64,000 bases of DNA from assembly GCF_028736115.1 (NCBI RefSeq), contig NZ_CP117877.1:372001-436000 (forward strand), in the 5' to 3' direction. Origin of the DNA: Mucilaginibacter sp. KACC 22063 (GTDB taxonomy: Bacteria > Bacteroidota > Bacteroidia > Sphingobacteriales > Sphingobacteriaceae). Of the stretch, positions 53,354 to 62,433 are shown one piece after another (the stretch's first letter is position 1; each line of letters begins with the position of its first letter). A program made the position numbers and the translations under genes. The notes beneath the pieces are model-generated. The model worked only from the letters and a program-made list of their open reading frames with translations. It searched no databases and had not been told where the DNA came from.

Positions 53354-53524
53354 TCATAACACCAAACAGGGGCGCCCTTTGTTAACCGCATCGGCCCACG
53401 TTGAACGCTGCCCCCTATCATTCTGGAACACATTCGTTACGATCAGTAGTTCGTCGCTAACGGTAACTTCGTGCTGAAATATAGCTTGCCCTACCCTGTA
53501 TGCTTTGCCGTATTTAGTAGATAC
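53354..53524 (-). pseudogene. Short C-terminal gene remnant
   Basis: A minus-strand reading without start, 'KAYRVGQAIFQHEVTVSDEL' followed by 'STWADAVNKGRPCLVL' and TGA 53354-53356, looks like the end of a protein; a stop lies just upstream at 53525. Family not recognised. Confidence 0.3.
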
Positions 53525-53618
53525 CTAATTGTCTTTCCGTCTTTTCGTAACATTGTCGAGTCGTGTTGGCACTGGTTAGCATGCAGAGCTGAGCCATACC
53601 CTACCTTATACAAAAGCT

Positions 53619-54458
53619 TTACTCCACTTTGTAGCGTATTACTTTCCTGCCCAATTTACCATCTGCGTCAATTCCCTCAATCGTGACCCGGTATGTACCG
53701 GGAGAGCCTGCATTGTTAAATTCAAAACTGGCATGACCGTTCTGATCCGTTACCATATTTGGCTTCCAGAATACAGTTGTCCTCAGATCGGCAACCTGAT
53801 AATTAGTTTGGGGATTGTCATATAGGGGTGAGTAGAATGTTCGCACCCGGTAATAACCTTTGAAGCCCGGTAAGACCAGCCCAGGCTTGTTTTTGTCCTG
53901 CTGGTGGAGGTATTCATCATCTGCAGCGTTCCGCAGGTTGATTAAAATCACCCCGGTAGATCCATCGTAGGCAGACTCGTAGGCTGGCGTTTTCAATACC
54001 TCGACACTACCGATTTCGCTCGCCGGTGTACTTTGAAAAAATCCATTGACCATCTCCTGCTGTACTTTGATACCATTCACCACGAGTAACATTGGTGTTC
54101 CTAAAACGATGTTCCTGGCTAAATAAGGCCGGTGATCTTTAAAAATAACACCGTTCAGACGTCCTTCCAGGCATTGCTCTATGGTGCTGCAGGAGGCTTT
54201 ACTAAAATAATCGAAACCGATAACTTGGTCAGCATTGCCTTTACCGTTCAAGTTATAGGAATCATCGACCATTTGACGTTTCCTGCTATCTTTAACGGTA
54301 ACCTCTTTTAATACAATCGTATGCCTTCCTAAACCGGCTGATTCTTCCGCCTTAAAAAGTTGTTGGGCCGCCTTTAAATATGCCGGTGACAGCATGCTGT
54401 TCTCAAGATCCGTCATTCTACTGTAGATAGAAGAACGGTTGTTCATCGAGGTATCCAT
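53619..54458 (-). CDS. TonB plug-domain protein, C-terminal part of a frameshifted gene
   Basis: 279 aa as an open frame, containing a TonB-receptor-like plug ('TIEQCLEGRLNGVIFKDHRP', 'SEIGSVEVLKTPAYESAYDG') and a final beta domain ('DQNGHASFEFNNAGSPGTYR') but no barrel or signal peptide. It continues the protein encoded at 54464-56353: the separating stop disappears if one A is added to the A8 run at 54478-54485. Intact homologues in relatives are single proteins of about 900 aa combining macroglobulin-like repeats and a plug (from memory). Confidence 0.75.
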   Translation of the reverse strand: MDTSMNNRSSIYSRMTDLENSMLSPAYLKAAQQLFKAEESAGLGRHTIVLKEVTVKDSRKRQMVDDSYNLNGKGNADQVIGFDYFSKASCSTIEQCLEGRLNGVIFKDHRPYLARNIVLGTPMLLVVNGIKVQQEMVNGFFQSTPASEIGSVEVLKTPAYESAYDGSTGVILINLRNAADDEYLHQQDKNKPGLVLPGFKGYYRVRTFYSPLYDNPQTNYQVADLRTTVFWKPNMVTDQNGHASFEFNNAGSPGTYRVTIEGIDADGKLGRKVIRYKVE

Positions 54459-54463
54459 TTTAA

Positions 54464-56353
54464 TCAGGACGTTTTTGTTTTTTTTGGCGTTTGTGCCTGT
54501 AAGACCAGTTTTGCGCTATCCCTGATAAACAAATTCCGAAAAGCAAAGTGTCCATTTTCATCGGCTACGGAATCTAACAGGAAAAGGATACCGGAATTAC
54601 TGAACAGCGTAACTTTCGCCTTTGGAACCGGTTTACCGGACATGGTGATTACAGTACCGGACAGCTCCATGAACTTTTCAGCCTTATAGGCCGACGGCAT
54701 ATCGGGTTGAGAAAGCAAAGACTTCCATTCAAATCGCCGGTAGCCTTGGGTAAGCATCAGCAGGTCTAGATCTGCCCTGTTCTCCTTCCCTGTATTCATA
54801 AAATAATGACCAGGCTGTTCGATATACCCCCGCAGGTCTGCTGTCAGCAAAAATTGGGACAAGATGTTAACTTCAGGCACCTTACTGACGGGCACCTTGC
54901 TCTCGTCTATTACCGAGGCAGCGAAATAGCCGTTGATGGCATTGCCGTTGTTATCCTTAGCATCAAGTCCAATGCTCATTTTTTGCCTGACCCTGGTTAC
55001 GCTGTCAACCTTGACCTGCAGGTTTAAAATATCTTTTTTATGTACAATAAACACGATTCGTTCTTGCAAAGGCTCACCGCTACTTGAAAACAACGTGATC
55101 TGTGTAATACCGGAGGGAAACCTGCTCTTGGGAATTGACAAATTTAAATAGCGTCCATCCACATTACTTTTGACTACATATCGTGGTCGACCGTTTGACT
55201 GTGCAAACACATAAACCTGCCCCATGCTACTGAAAGAAGTACTTGTGCTTACATTCACCCGCATACTATCGCCGCTGTTATCATCTATATGCATCACATA
55301 ACCACTTTTTAGGACCGCGGGCAGGTTGACAATTTGGTCAGCTTCCCCTGTATTAGTCAGTACGGCTCTATAGGTTTTACCGGCTTCGGGTATAAACCAA
55401 AAATCGCCCATCCCTAGGCTCTTCGTAGTCAATGAAGCTATTTGTTTCTGCTCATTGTCTATGATCTTCCCGCTGATTTCTCTCCCTAGCCCGTCAGGTC
55501 CTACAGCTTTAAATGCTACCCTGGACAGCAGGCCACTCACCAGGTAACCGCCTTCCGGGAAAAGCTGAAAATCGACCGGGCCTGACGCTTCCCGAATGTG
55601 GATGGTCTTGACAACAGATTCATTGGGACTGAGATGGATGCTGGCCATAATGGCCCCGGTTGAAACATCCCTACTTTCTGTATCGAAATTAATTTTCACT
55701 TCTCCTTTGTCGTTGGTCATCGCCTTTCCGCCAACTATTGCTCCGAGTTTAAGCAGGATATGATAATTGACCTCCTTGCCGGAAACCGGGATACCATCGT
55801 TTGTTCTGAAGCTGATCAAGGCGGATACTTTTTGCCCTTTACCGGATGGCTTATAGGAAAGGTTGGCGATGGCGTCAATATGCGTACCAGAAACGCGACC
55901 AATAGGAATGACTTGTTCAAAAAAATAAGCCTCTCCTGCGTTACGCATCCAGTTCGTATAGGCCCTCACCCGGTAGTTGCCGGCTTGTAAACTATCCGGC
56001 AAAGCAAAATCCCCCCAGGTAAGACCGTCTTTCAAAGGCAGTTTGATCCATTTAATCAGTGAGTCTCTGTTATCCGACAGTTCAATATTTAAGGTTCCGC
56101 TGATAGCTGATAACCGATGATCACCGGCGGTGACTATCGCTTTGAACCATAGATCTTCTCCGGCGACATAACATGGTTTATCAAATTGCAGGTACACTTT
56201 TTCAGGTTCAAAGCGGTCAAGCCATAGGTCAAGCTTTTGCACAATAATGGCAATGACCGGATCGTCATCCTTAAAACCAGTGGTTGTTATAAGCGATAAG
56301 GCGGCAAATAATATGGCCGTCGTCAACGCGATATGTCTTTTCAGGAACCTCAT
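54464..56353 (-). CDS. MG2/macroglobulin-like exported protein, N-terminal part of a frameshifted gene
   Basis: 629 aa from ATG 56353 (M9 of the open frame, 'MRFLKRHIALTT', a normal signal peptide). After the signal, 'PEKVYLQFDKPCYVAGEDLWFKAIV' is an alpha-2-macroglobulin MG2-type domain; several more beta-sandwich repeats follow, ending with a carboxypeptidase-regulatory-like domain. The frame stops 6 bases before the plug-domain ORF, within a few codons of an 8-base homopolymer. Probably a single exported/outer-membrane protein. Function unknown; relatives are common in Sphingobacteriaceae. Confidence 0.78.
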   Translation of the reverse strand: MRFLKRHIALTTAILFAALSLITTTGFKDDDPVIAIIVQKLDLWLDRFEPEKVYLQFDKPCYVAGEDLWFKAIVTAGDHRLSAISGTLNIELSDNRDSLIKWIKLPLKDGLTWGDFALPDSLQAGNYRVRAYTNWMRNAGEAYFFEQVIPIGRVSGTHIDAIANLSYKPSGKGQKVSALISFRTNDGIPVSGKEVNYHILLKLGAIVGGKAMTNDKGEVKINFDTESRDVSTGAIMASIHLSPNESVVKTIHIREASGPVDFQLFPEGGYLVSGLLSRVAFKAVGPDGLGREISGKIIDNEQKQIASLTTKSLGMGDFWFIPEAGKTYRAVLTNTGEADQIVNLPAVLKSGYVMHIDDNSGDSMRVNVSTSTSFSSMGQVYVFAQSNGRPRYVVKSNVDGRYLNLSIPKSRFPSGITQITLFSSSGEPLQERIVFIVHKKDILNLQVKVDSVTRVRQKMSIGLDAKDNNGNAINGYFAASVIDESKVPVSKVPEVNILSQFLLTADLRGYIEQPGHYFMNTGKENRADLDLLMLTQGYRRFEWKSLLSQPDMPSAYKAEKFMELSGTVITMSGKPVPKAKVTLFSNSGILFLLDSVADENGHFAFRNLFIRDSAKLVLQAQTPKKTKTS

Positions 56354-56384
56354 CGATATGAAATAATTGAATGGCATGCCTGGA

Positions 56385-57156
56385 TTATGGAAGCGTGGGA
56401 TAAATCAATGGGAATGACGCGCTATTCAGGGTAACACTATTTGAAATAAGATAATTTGATGCGGATGCCACTACGACAGGTGTCGAAACTCCTCCGGGAT
56501 TTGGCGGGTAATAGACGTGAGAAAAGTTTGCCGTACCTGATAGGTTCAACTGAACCTTCGATTTATCTTGAGAAATGGTGTAAGACTTACTTCCGGAGGT
56601 ATAGTTAAAAGAATAATAGTTTCCGCTGCCGTCAGTTGTTTGCGTACTCGGCGAATAGGAGTTAAGATTGGTCACTGAGTTGATATAATTAAGGTAACTA
56701 CCGGTTGAATTATTGGTTTGGTAGCCGATTGTTGTATTGTAAAAAACCTGAAAATAGCCTAACTGACTTGATCCTACAGTTTTATAATACGACCATTGAT
56801 TATTGATTAACAGGTTGTCCATAATCATTCGTTGAAAGTTTGCCGTCTTTATGGATTACGTTTGAGATAAGCCGGGATGACTGGGATTCCGCATCGGTGT
56901 TTAGCATCGCATTCGAGATGGAGACACCCTTTAGAAGCTCTGAAAATTTAGATAAAGAATCGTCCAGGCTTTTAAGTGCATCCGGGCTGATATTTTGGCT
57001 TGTCGAAATTCTTGTAAGCAATTTCAGATTTGGATATTTAGCCATCAGCTGCTCCAATTGTTGAGTCGTATTACTGATTTGAGAATTATTTTCCTTTTTG
57101 CAACATGCTAAAAATAAAATAACCATGGTTGCGGTTAAGATCAATGTTTTTTTCAT
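56385..57156 (-). pseudogene. Lipoprotein gene, frameshifted paralogue of 41419-42171
   Basis: The frame from ATG 57156 gives a lipobox ('FLACC') and 'LEQLMAKYPNLKLL', then shifts: it stops at 56800 after 118 aa. A second frame from about 56828 continues 'NNQWSYYKTVGSSQLGYFQV' to 'SASFPLIYPTLP'. Joined, it would be about 250 aa like the gene at 41419. One indel near 56800-56830 separates them. The start codon lies in the 60-bp palindrome at 57154. Confidence 0.7.
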
Positions 57157-57213
57157 ATTATAATCCTATAACATTAGATATTTAAATATCTAATGTTATA
57201 GGATTATAATATG
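57154..57213. repeat. Perfect 60-bp palindrome over a start codon
   Basis: All 30 base pairs of the two arms match with no loop; the centre is GATATTT/AAATATC at 57177-57190. The left end is the CAT (minus-strand ATG) of the lipoprotein gene, so the mirror end carries ATG on the plus strand (57211-57213) followed by CTA TGA. Could be an extreme operator/hairpin, a cruciform site, an IS-end relic or an assembly fold-back. Confidence 0.95.
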
Positions 57214-57439
57214 CTATGATACTAACAAATGCTAACCATATATTACCTCATGTCGAAGCCTTTAAGAATGTAATGAGGTTTATTTATCATTACCACAGCA
57301 CCTGATTTTGTCATCCTCCCTTATTAGAAAGAAATAACCCGGTTTTCACCGGACACCATCGCCATCCCTGTTGTTGATTTACGGCGTCTATGTCGCCGTA
57401 GATAACACGTTCGGGGAAGAGTTGGCAATAAAAAGCCAG

Positions 57440-57810
57440 TGAAAGTACCCCTGAAATTATACATTTTGCTATTTGCGGTAGTTATAGGGTTATACTTTCA
57501 GCGTCTTATAAAACCTGGATGATTTTGGTGCCCTGTGTGGGGTTCTTTGCCTTCTCGATCGTACCAGGTATGCAACTATACGTCGTCAAGCTTGCGAGCG
57601 ATACCTTCCCGGAACTGAAGATGTGGCCTCCAGTTTAAATATTGCGGCGTTTAATATCCGCATAGCCTTGGGTTCCTACACGTGCGGGTTAGTTGTAACA
57701 TCATCATTGGGCATCTAATATACAGCATTGGCAAATGCCGGCTTTGTCCTGGTAGCTATCATTTTAAGTGTGGTAAGCCTAAAAAGGAAAAGGGCGACCC
57801 AAATTAAGCT
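57440..57810 (+). pseudogene. MFS transporter C-terminal remnant
   Basis: Three plus-strand frames in succession read like one AraJ-type major facilitator: 'LVPCVGFFAFSIVPGMQLYV', 'VVKLASDTFPEL', then 'ASSLNIAAFNIRIALGSYT', 'GLVVTSSLGI', 'YTALANAGFVLVAIILSVVS'. Stops and frame changes lie between. No N-terminal half is present. 57214-57440 and 57811-58170 contain nothing else recognisable. Confidence 0.6.
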
Positions 57811-58174
57811 TTTAACAGCACTCAAATTTGCTGCCCATTGTAATACTTGGTATCTTTATTACATAAGATTTGCAATCGATCTATAGCAAGAAATTGGAGC
57901 ATAATTCGGTGAGTAAGCAATTATCCCACTTATAAGACACAGCCATCAATATAATTTAAAGGTGTTACAAAATCCTCCCTGTTAAGCAACCAAAAGCGGA
58001 AGAATACAGGACTGTCAAGGGAACGTAGAATAAATGACCTCAAAAATCACCAACAAAAGCCGCCTTGCAAATGAAAAACTTACGCTTATCTTTACCCTAA
58101 CGAACGTTCTTTACGGTACCGAAAAGGTTAAGACGGGAAACAGGCCAAAACATGGAAACTTTGTGGGAGCCAAT

Positions 58175-58203
58175 GCGATTATGGCGCTTTGCGCCATAAT
58201 CGC
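58175..58203. repeat. Perfect 13-bp hairpin
   Basis: GCGATTATGGCGC, loop TTT, GCGCCATAATCGC. No T-run on either side and no flanking intact gene, so not a clear terminator. Confidence 0.8.
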
Positions 58204-58386
58204 AGACAGTAATTGCCAATGACCAGCGCATAAAATGGGCGCAAATGGTATATGTGAACGTGCTAAAATTGTCGTAATCTTTCAGCGTTTCAGACATTTC
58301 GGTTGAAAACTTTTCACCCGAATAATAATCAATCCAAATTTTTGGTCTTTAAGGGCGTGGACGGCCCTTTTAGCAGGCGACTCATT

Positions 58387-58700
58387 TTAGGTAGGTACGT
58401 ACTTAAATAAATTTTCCCGCATAAATGTCTTATCGCGGGAAATACCTTCAAGGTGTAAACGGAAATCATAGGAAGTATTCTCCCGCAAAAAGATTTCCCG
58501 TAAAATATTTAAAGTTTGATTATTTAATATCGCAACCTCTTCTTCACTAAGAATATCAGGAATGACGAGTGAATTTTTTTAAATAATCAGATTTATTCAA
58601 AAAATCGATCCACCAATTTTCACTCTATTGTGCGGCGGTTGACTTGGTATCTAAACTTGGAGAAATGCCCGTATCAATAAGATTTGAATGAAAGTGATAA
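58387..58700 (-). pseudogene. Decayed ORF downstream of small peptide gene
   Basis: Minus-strand coding sense changes frame: 'SNLIDTGISPSLDTKSTAAQ', 'SENWWIDFLNKSDYL', then 'IPDILSEEEVAILNNQTLNI' and 'REIFLRENTSYDFRLHLEGI' to a stop at 58387-58389. In-frame stops and shifts show it is not functional. Family not recognised. It lies just beyond the hairpin at 58701-58734. Confidence 0.4.
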
Positions 58701-58734
58701 ATCTAATAAGCCGGAAAACTCCGGCTTATTAGAT
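58701..58734 (-). terminator. Strong hairpin, probable terminator of the small peptide ORF
   Basis: ATCTAATAAGCCGGA and TCCGGCTTATTAGAT form a perfect 15-bp stem with loop AAAC, 17 bases after the stop of the minus-strand ORF at 58751. Only a weak T-rich tail follows on that strand. Confidence 0.65.
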
Positions 58735-58750
58735 AGAAAAATCTGTTGAA

Positions 58751-58920
58751 TTACAGAGCGTAAGCGCTTTCATTTTCCTTCTTTTCTTTTTTTTCTTTCT
58801 CTTTCTCAGGATCAACTGTTTCAGTTGTGCCACCAGGAAGTTTCTCCTGCTCAAGCGGAGAACTCACTTTTGCTCCTAAAAATGCTTAGGATCAAATTTT
58901 GATTCATTTTGATTTTTCAT
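58751..58920 (-). pseudogene. Small peptide ORF with one-base frameshift
   Basis: Starts ATG 58920 ('MKNQNESKFDPKHF'), hits TAG after 14 codons, but one extra T in the T5 run near 58880 would give a 56-aa product: '...LGAKVSSPLEQEKLPGG', then a Lys/Glu-rich tail ending 'NESAYAL' and TAA 58751-58753. The LPGG just after a short N-terminal helix recalls double-glycine leader peptides, but the highly charged tail is not typical of a bacteriocin. Either a sequencing error or a dead gene. 58921-59281 has no gene. Confidence 0.4.
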
Positions 58921-59281
58921 AAAATGTAATTTGAATTATTTATTCCATCAATTTCAAAACACTTTTAGCTTATTTAAAATGGATCGGGTGAAATCAAAGT
59001 TTAGGAGGGTGAAAAAGCATGACGCCGATGTTGTGCGTTATATTTATTTGTATTTAGACTAATTTTGTTTCTATTAAGTTGTTATATAATAGTTAATACC
59101 TTTGTCAAACTTCCTGATTACGGAACATTAGTGAAATGTTTTATAATAGATGTTGTCAATCATTCAAAAATCATTTACATTCATGGCGCTCAGATAGTCT
59201 TAAAATACAAAACTATTTTACAGTTGGGCAATACTTATCGTGAAAGGTTTTATAGATGGGATCCTCTTTCTCTAAGATCTA

Positions 59282-60670
59282 TTAATTCCGTATTAATTCC
59301 CACTCGGAGAACTGAATTACACTACCTGACTGCGGAGCTGATATGCTTAACCTGTAATAAGCATAGGATGTGGTGTTACTAATCGCATACGTTTTTTTAA
59401 GGAAACGTGAGGCAAAGGATTGATTGGTCTGTGTGTCCAGTGTAGTCCATGATGTTCCATTGTTTGAGCCTTGGAGTGTCCAGTTTTTTGGATCCCGCGC
59501 AGGTACATCATTTGCCGAAGTAATTGTATAGCTTACTACGGTTGCCGCAATATTGGGTTTAAATTGTACCCATGCAGATGCGTTTCCTGTATAATATTTA
59601 GTAGCTGTATTGTTATCGATGATTTGTGTATAATCTTCACCTGATGGCGAGCCGGTTTGGTATTGCGCAGTTAGTGAACCAGCGTAATTGGTTATGTCGG
59701 AACCAGTTGGTGGAGGTGTAGTGTTGATCTCAACAGAAGCTAAAATCGCATCAGTATAACCTTTATTTTTATTACCAGCATAAACCATGATGCCCGCTTT
59801 GTCTGGATTTGGATGTCGTTGGCCCTCAGCAACGGCGCTGCTTTGACTGTTATAATCGGATACCATACCGAGCATTACTTTTGCATTACCTAAAGTATTA
59901 GCCCAATAATTAAATCTGGTGGTATTATCCTGAAAATAACCCTGATCCATCACAAAATTCAAATATTGACTCAATGCAGTTTCACGGAAAATAGGGCCGG
60001 GCGCACCGCCGGAATAAAAGGCACCTGTGTACATTTTAGAGGTACTGTTAGTGGATAACGGGCCAAAATATTTCCCGAATTCTTTAATTAGGTTCCGGTA
60101 GTTGGTGTTATCCGTCGCATTATGCTCAACGTCAAGCGAGATTCCATCCAAACCTACTGTATTTACACAATCGTTCACAAATGAGGCAAATTGGGTGTAA
60201 TTGTAAGCGGTGCCGTTATAAGTAGTGAATGGAGTGGCGGTACTCCAACTTGCATTGTCGTCGACGTTCATTAAAACCTTAATCCCCCGCGCACGTAGGG
60301 TTTGAATATCAGCAAGAATTTGTCTTTTATTTTTGTAATAAGCGTTTTGCATAGCGCCGGAATTGTAATGGACTGTATCCGCCAGTTCCCATAAAGTGCC
60401 TTCAAATACAATCACAACGTTTGCTTTGTCTGTAAAAGTGGTTAACGGCAATATACCCTGATTGACCGGGGTTACATCAAAAACATAATAGGCTACTTTG
60501 TTTTGTCCCGCTGCGGGTAACGCCGTAGCTGCCAGACTCATGTTTTGCGAAACACCCAGCCCGATTTTTCGTACATTATCCATAGTGGTAGCTGTTTCTT
60601 TTTTGCATCCCAAAACAGATAGTAACAAGGTTAAAGCAAACAAGCTTTTGAAATGATTTAACTTTTTCAT
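59282..60670 (-). CDS. GH18-family lipoprotein with C-terminal F5/8 type C (discoidin) domain
   Basis: 462 aa. Lipobox 'SVLGC' with Cys22. The GH18 barrel has the active-site motif D175-G-I-S-L-D180-V-E182 (DGxxxDxE), E182 being the catalytic acid, within 'NTVGLDGISLDVEHN', as in endo-beta-N-acetylglucosaminidases (EndoH/F-like). Residues about 325-462 form an F5/8 type C/CBM32 domain ('WVQFKPNIAATVVSYTITS', 'RDPKNWTLQGSNNGTSW'). Expected to cleave N-glycan chitobiose cores or chitin at the cell surface. Stands alone, with no SusCD pair adjacent. Confidence 0.88.
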   Translation of the reverse strand: MKKLNHFKSLFALTLLLSVLGCKKETATTMDNVRKIGLGVSQNMSLAATALPAAGQNKVAYYVFDVTPVNQGILPLTTFTDKANVVIVFEGTLWELADTVHYNSGAMQNAYYKNKRQILADIQTLRARGIKVLMNVDDNASWSTATPFTTYNGTAYNYTQFASFVNDCVNTVGLDGISLDVEHNATDNTNYRNLIKEFGKYFGPLSTNSTSKMYTGAFYSGGAPGPIFRETALSQYLNFVMDQGYFQDNTTRFNYWANTLGNAKVMLGMVSDYNSQSSAVAEGQRHPNPDKAGIMVYAGNKNKGYTDAILASVEINTTPPPTGSDITNYAGSLTAQYQTGSPSGEDYTQIIDNNTATKYYTGNASAWVQFKPNIAATVVSYTITSANDVPARDPKNWTLQGSNNGTSWTTLDTQTNQSFASRFLKKTYAISNTTSYAYYRLSISAPQSGSVIQFSEWELIRN

Positions 60671-61719
60671 GATAAGTAATTTTAATGTATGGTTAATAAA
60701 TGTAACAGTTTCCTAATTCATTAAATCTAATGCTTTTTTAGAAAAAAGGAACCCGTTTTTTGGTATTAGGTGACATGCTGAAGACTGTGATAATGATCAC
60801 CAACTTGCGTCTTTTTTGATGTTAGGGTAAATCGGGCAAGACTTAATGTTTGAAAATTACCATCGATAATGGTTTGTCATATAATTCCATCGCTACTGAA
60901 AGATATCAAACTTACAAAACCATCAATTGTGTTTTCTTGCTCTTCGAAGATACTAAAGGTTTATATATGATACACCCAGGGCCCTGATCCATTATCCTTA
61001 CCCCAAGCATCCATGATCTTGCGTTACCGGATGTAACGGTCATTTCCTGGCCGGTAAATATACTTATTGCCATAGGTGTAACTTGTATAGGAGGTTTTAA
61101 TACGCGTTCCATCGATGGTAATCCGCAAATAAACTGGGTCGGTACAATCATTTCCATCTCTTTACACAAAAGAGTAACCCAAAAGTGTTGTTCATCGCTT
61201 AAAGCTTTAAAAGTTATAAGATTAGTTCTTTTATGGCAGCTATTAAGATATTAATAACTTAATGCTTAATACCAGCAATTTACAATCTTTCTGGTAATCT
61301 ATTGGGCTTTTCAATCCGCACAGTTCGCCAATAGGTCACCAGAAGAATGTGATTATTTGGTTTTATTGGGATGAAAGCAAGCTCACATGGTCAACGCTAC
61401 CCTACGAATCAACTTATTAACCCCCAATAAATGTTTTTTGCTTACTTTGATGATTTAGAACCTCAAATTAACCGAAGCTAAAAAGTTAATCGGTGCCTGG
61501 GTAAACCAGTAATTGGAATCTACCACCTGCCCCGCTATTATACCGGGATAGGTTGCACGTCGGACTGGTACTTTTGACTGAAAATATTATTTATTTTCCC
61601 ATGTTTTAGGGCTTTTCTTTAAGTCTAATGCTTTTTAAATAACTCTCATAATTTGTTTCGAAACGGGCGATTTAATATCTATTGCAATTAGAAGAGGTAA
61701 TATTTGATATATTAGCTTT
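60671..61719. other. Intergenic region with an outer-membrane protein crumb
   Basis: No intact gene. On the minus strand 61455-61574 reads 'RRATYPGIIAGQVVDSNYWF' and ends 'INFLASVNLRF' with a stop at 61455-61457, the typical last strand of an outer-membrane barrel, so it is the tail of a lost TonB-type protein. 60912-61169 carries an open minus-strand frame without recognisable content. Confidence 0.45.
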
Positions 61720-62313
61720 GTGATTGCCAAAGATTTAAATAATGAGCGCGAACTGTTGATTAAAATTGCAAAAGGTAATCAACATGCTTTCCGTCTTGTC
61801 TTTGATAAATACCGAAGCAAAATTTACAGTTATTCTTTAAAAATTCTTAAGTCGGAAAATGCAGCGGAAGAAGTAGTTCAAGATGTGTTTCTCAATCTGT
61901 GGTCAAACCGAGAAACCTTAGTACACATACAAAACTTAGGGGGCTATTTAAGAAGATCCACCAGAAACTGTGCTTTAGATGATCTCCGGAAAATTGCACG
62001 GGAAACAACAGCGTATTCAATAAAAAACATCGATTGGCAGGAAGGTGATCAACACACTGAAAAGCTGATTCATTTTAAAGAAATACAGGAAAGCCTAAAT
62101 AAGGCACTGGATTCTTTGTCTCCTCAGCAGAAATTGATTTATACCCTGTGTAAAATTGATGGTATGAAACATATTGAAGTTGCCCAACAACTAAATATTT
62201 CCATTCAAACCGTCAGAACCCACTTGAAAATAGCCAATCAGGCTATTAAAAAACTAATGCAATCGCATTACAAAACTATATTCTTAATAATTCTTCTATC
62301 TGTTAATCAGTAG
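61720..62313 (+). CDS. ECF sigma factor (FecI/RpoE-like)
   Basis: 197 aa from GTG 61720. Region 2 'GNQHAFRLVFDKYRSKIYSY' and 'NAAEEVVQDVFLNLWSNRE'; region 4 HTH 'HIEVAQQLNISIQTVRTHLK' (about 152-171). TAGCTTTG at 61713-61720 resembles a -7 element but overlaps the start, so the true start may be an in-frame TTG at 61756. Pairs with the FecR-type anti-sigma factor 120 bases downstream and the TonB receptor at 63625. Confidence 0.9.
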   Translation: MIAKDLNNERELLIKIAKGNQHAFRLVFDKYRSKIYSYSLKILKSENAAEEVVQDVFLNLWSNRETLVHIQNLGGYLRRSTRNCALDDLRKIARETTAYSIKNIDWQEGDQHTEKLIHFKEIQESLNKALDSLSPQQKLIYTLCKIDGMKHIEVAQQLNISIQTVRTHLKIANQAIKKLMQSHYKTIFLIILLSVNQ

Positions 62314-62433
62314 GTTGTATTTATTCTCCTCGTTTTACCAAATTCAACTACCCACTTTTTTCATTTAAGACGTCATGTTATTATAAGCAGGTTAACATAC
62401 TGTTAAATAATTACTATTTATCATACCTCAAGC

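Noticed and set aside
59065..59382. 105-aa plus-strand ORF
   Set aside because: Overlaps the 3' end of the GH18 gene antisense, with Ile/Leu-rich composition of AT-rich non-coding DNA.
60912..61169. 85-aa minus-strand ORF
   Set aside because: No family-like segment or upstream signal; Met/Ile/Pro composition looks accidental.
61713..61720. TAGCTTTG as promoter of the sigma factor gene
   Set aside because: It overlaps the GTG start and has no partner TTG at the right spacing; kept only as a remark on start choice.
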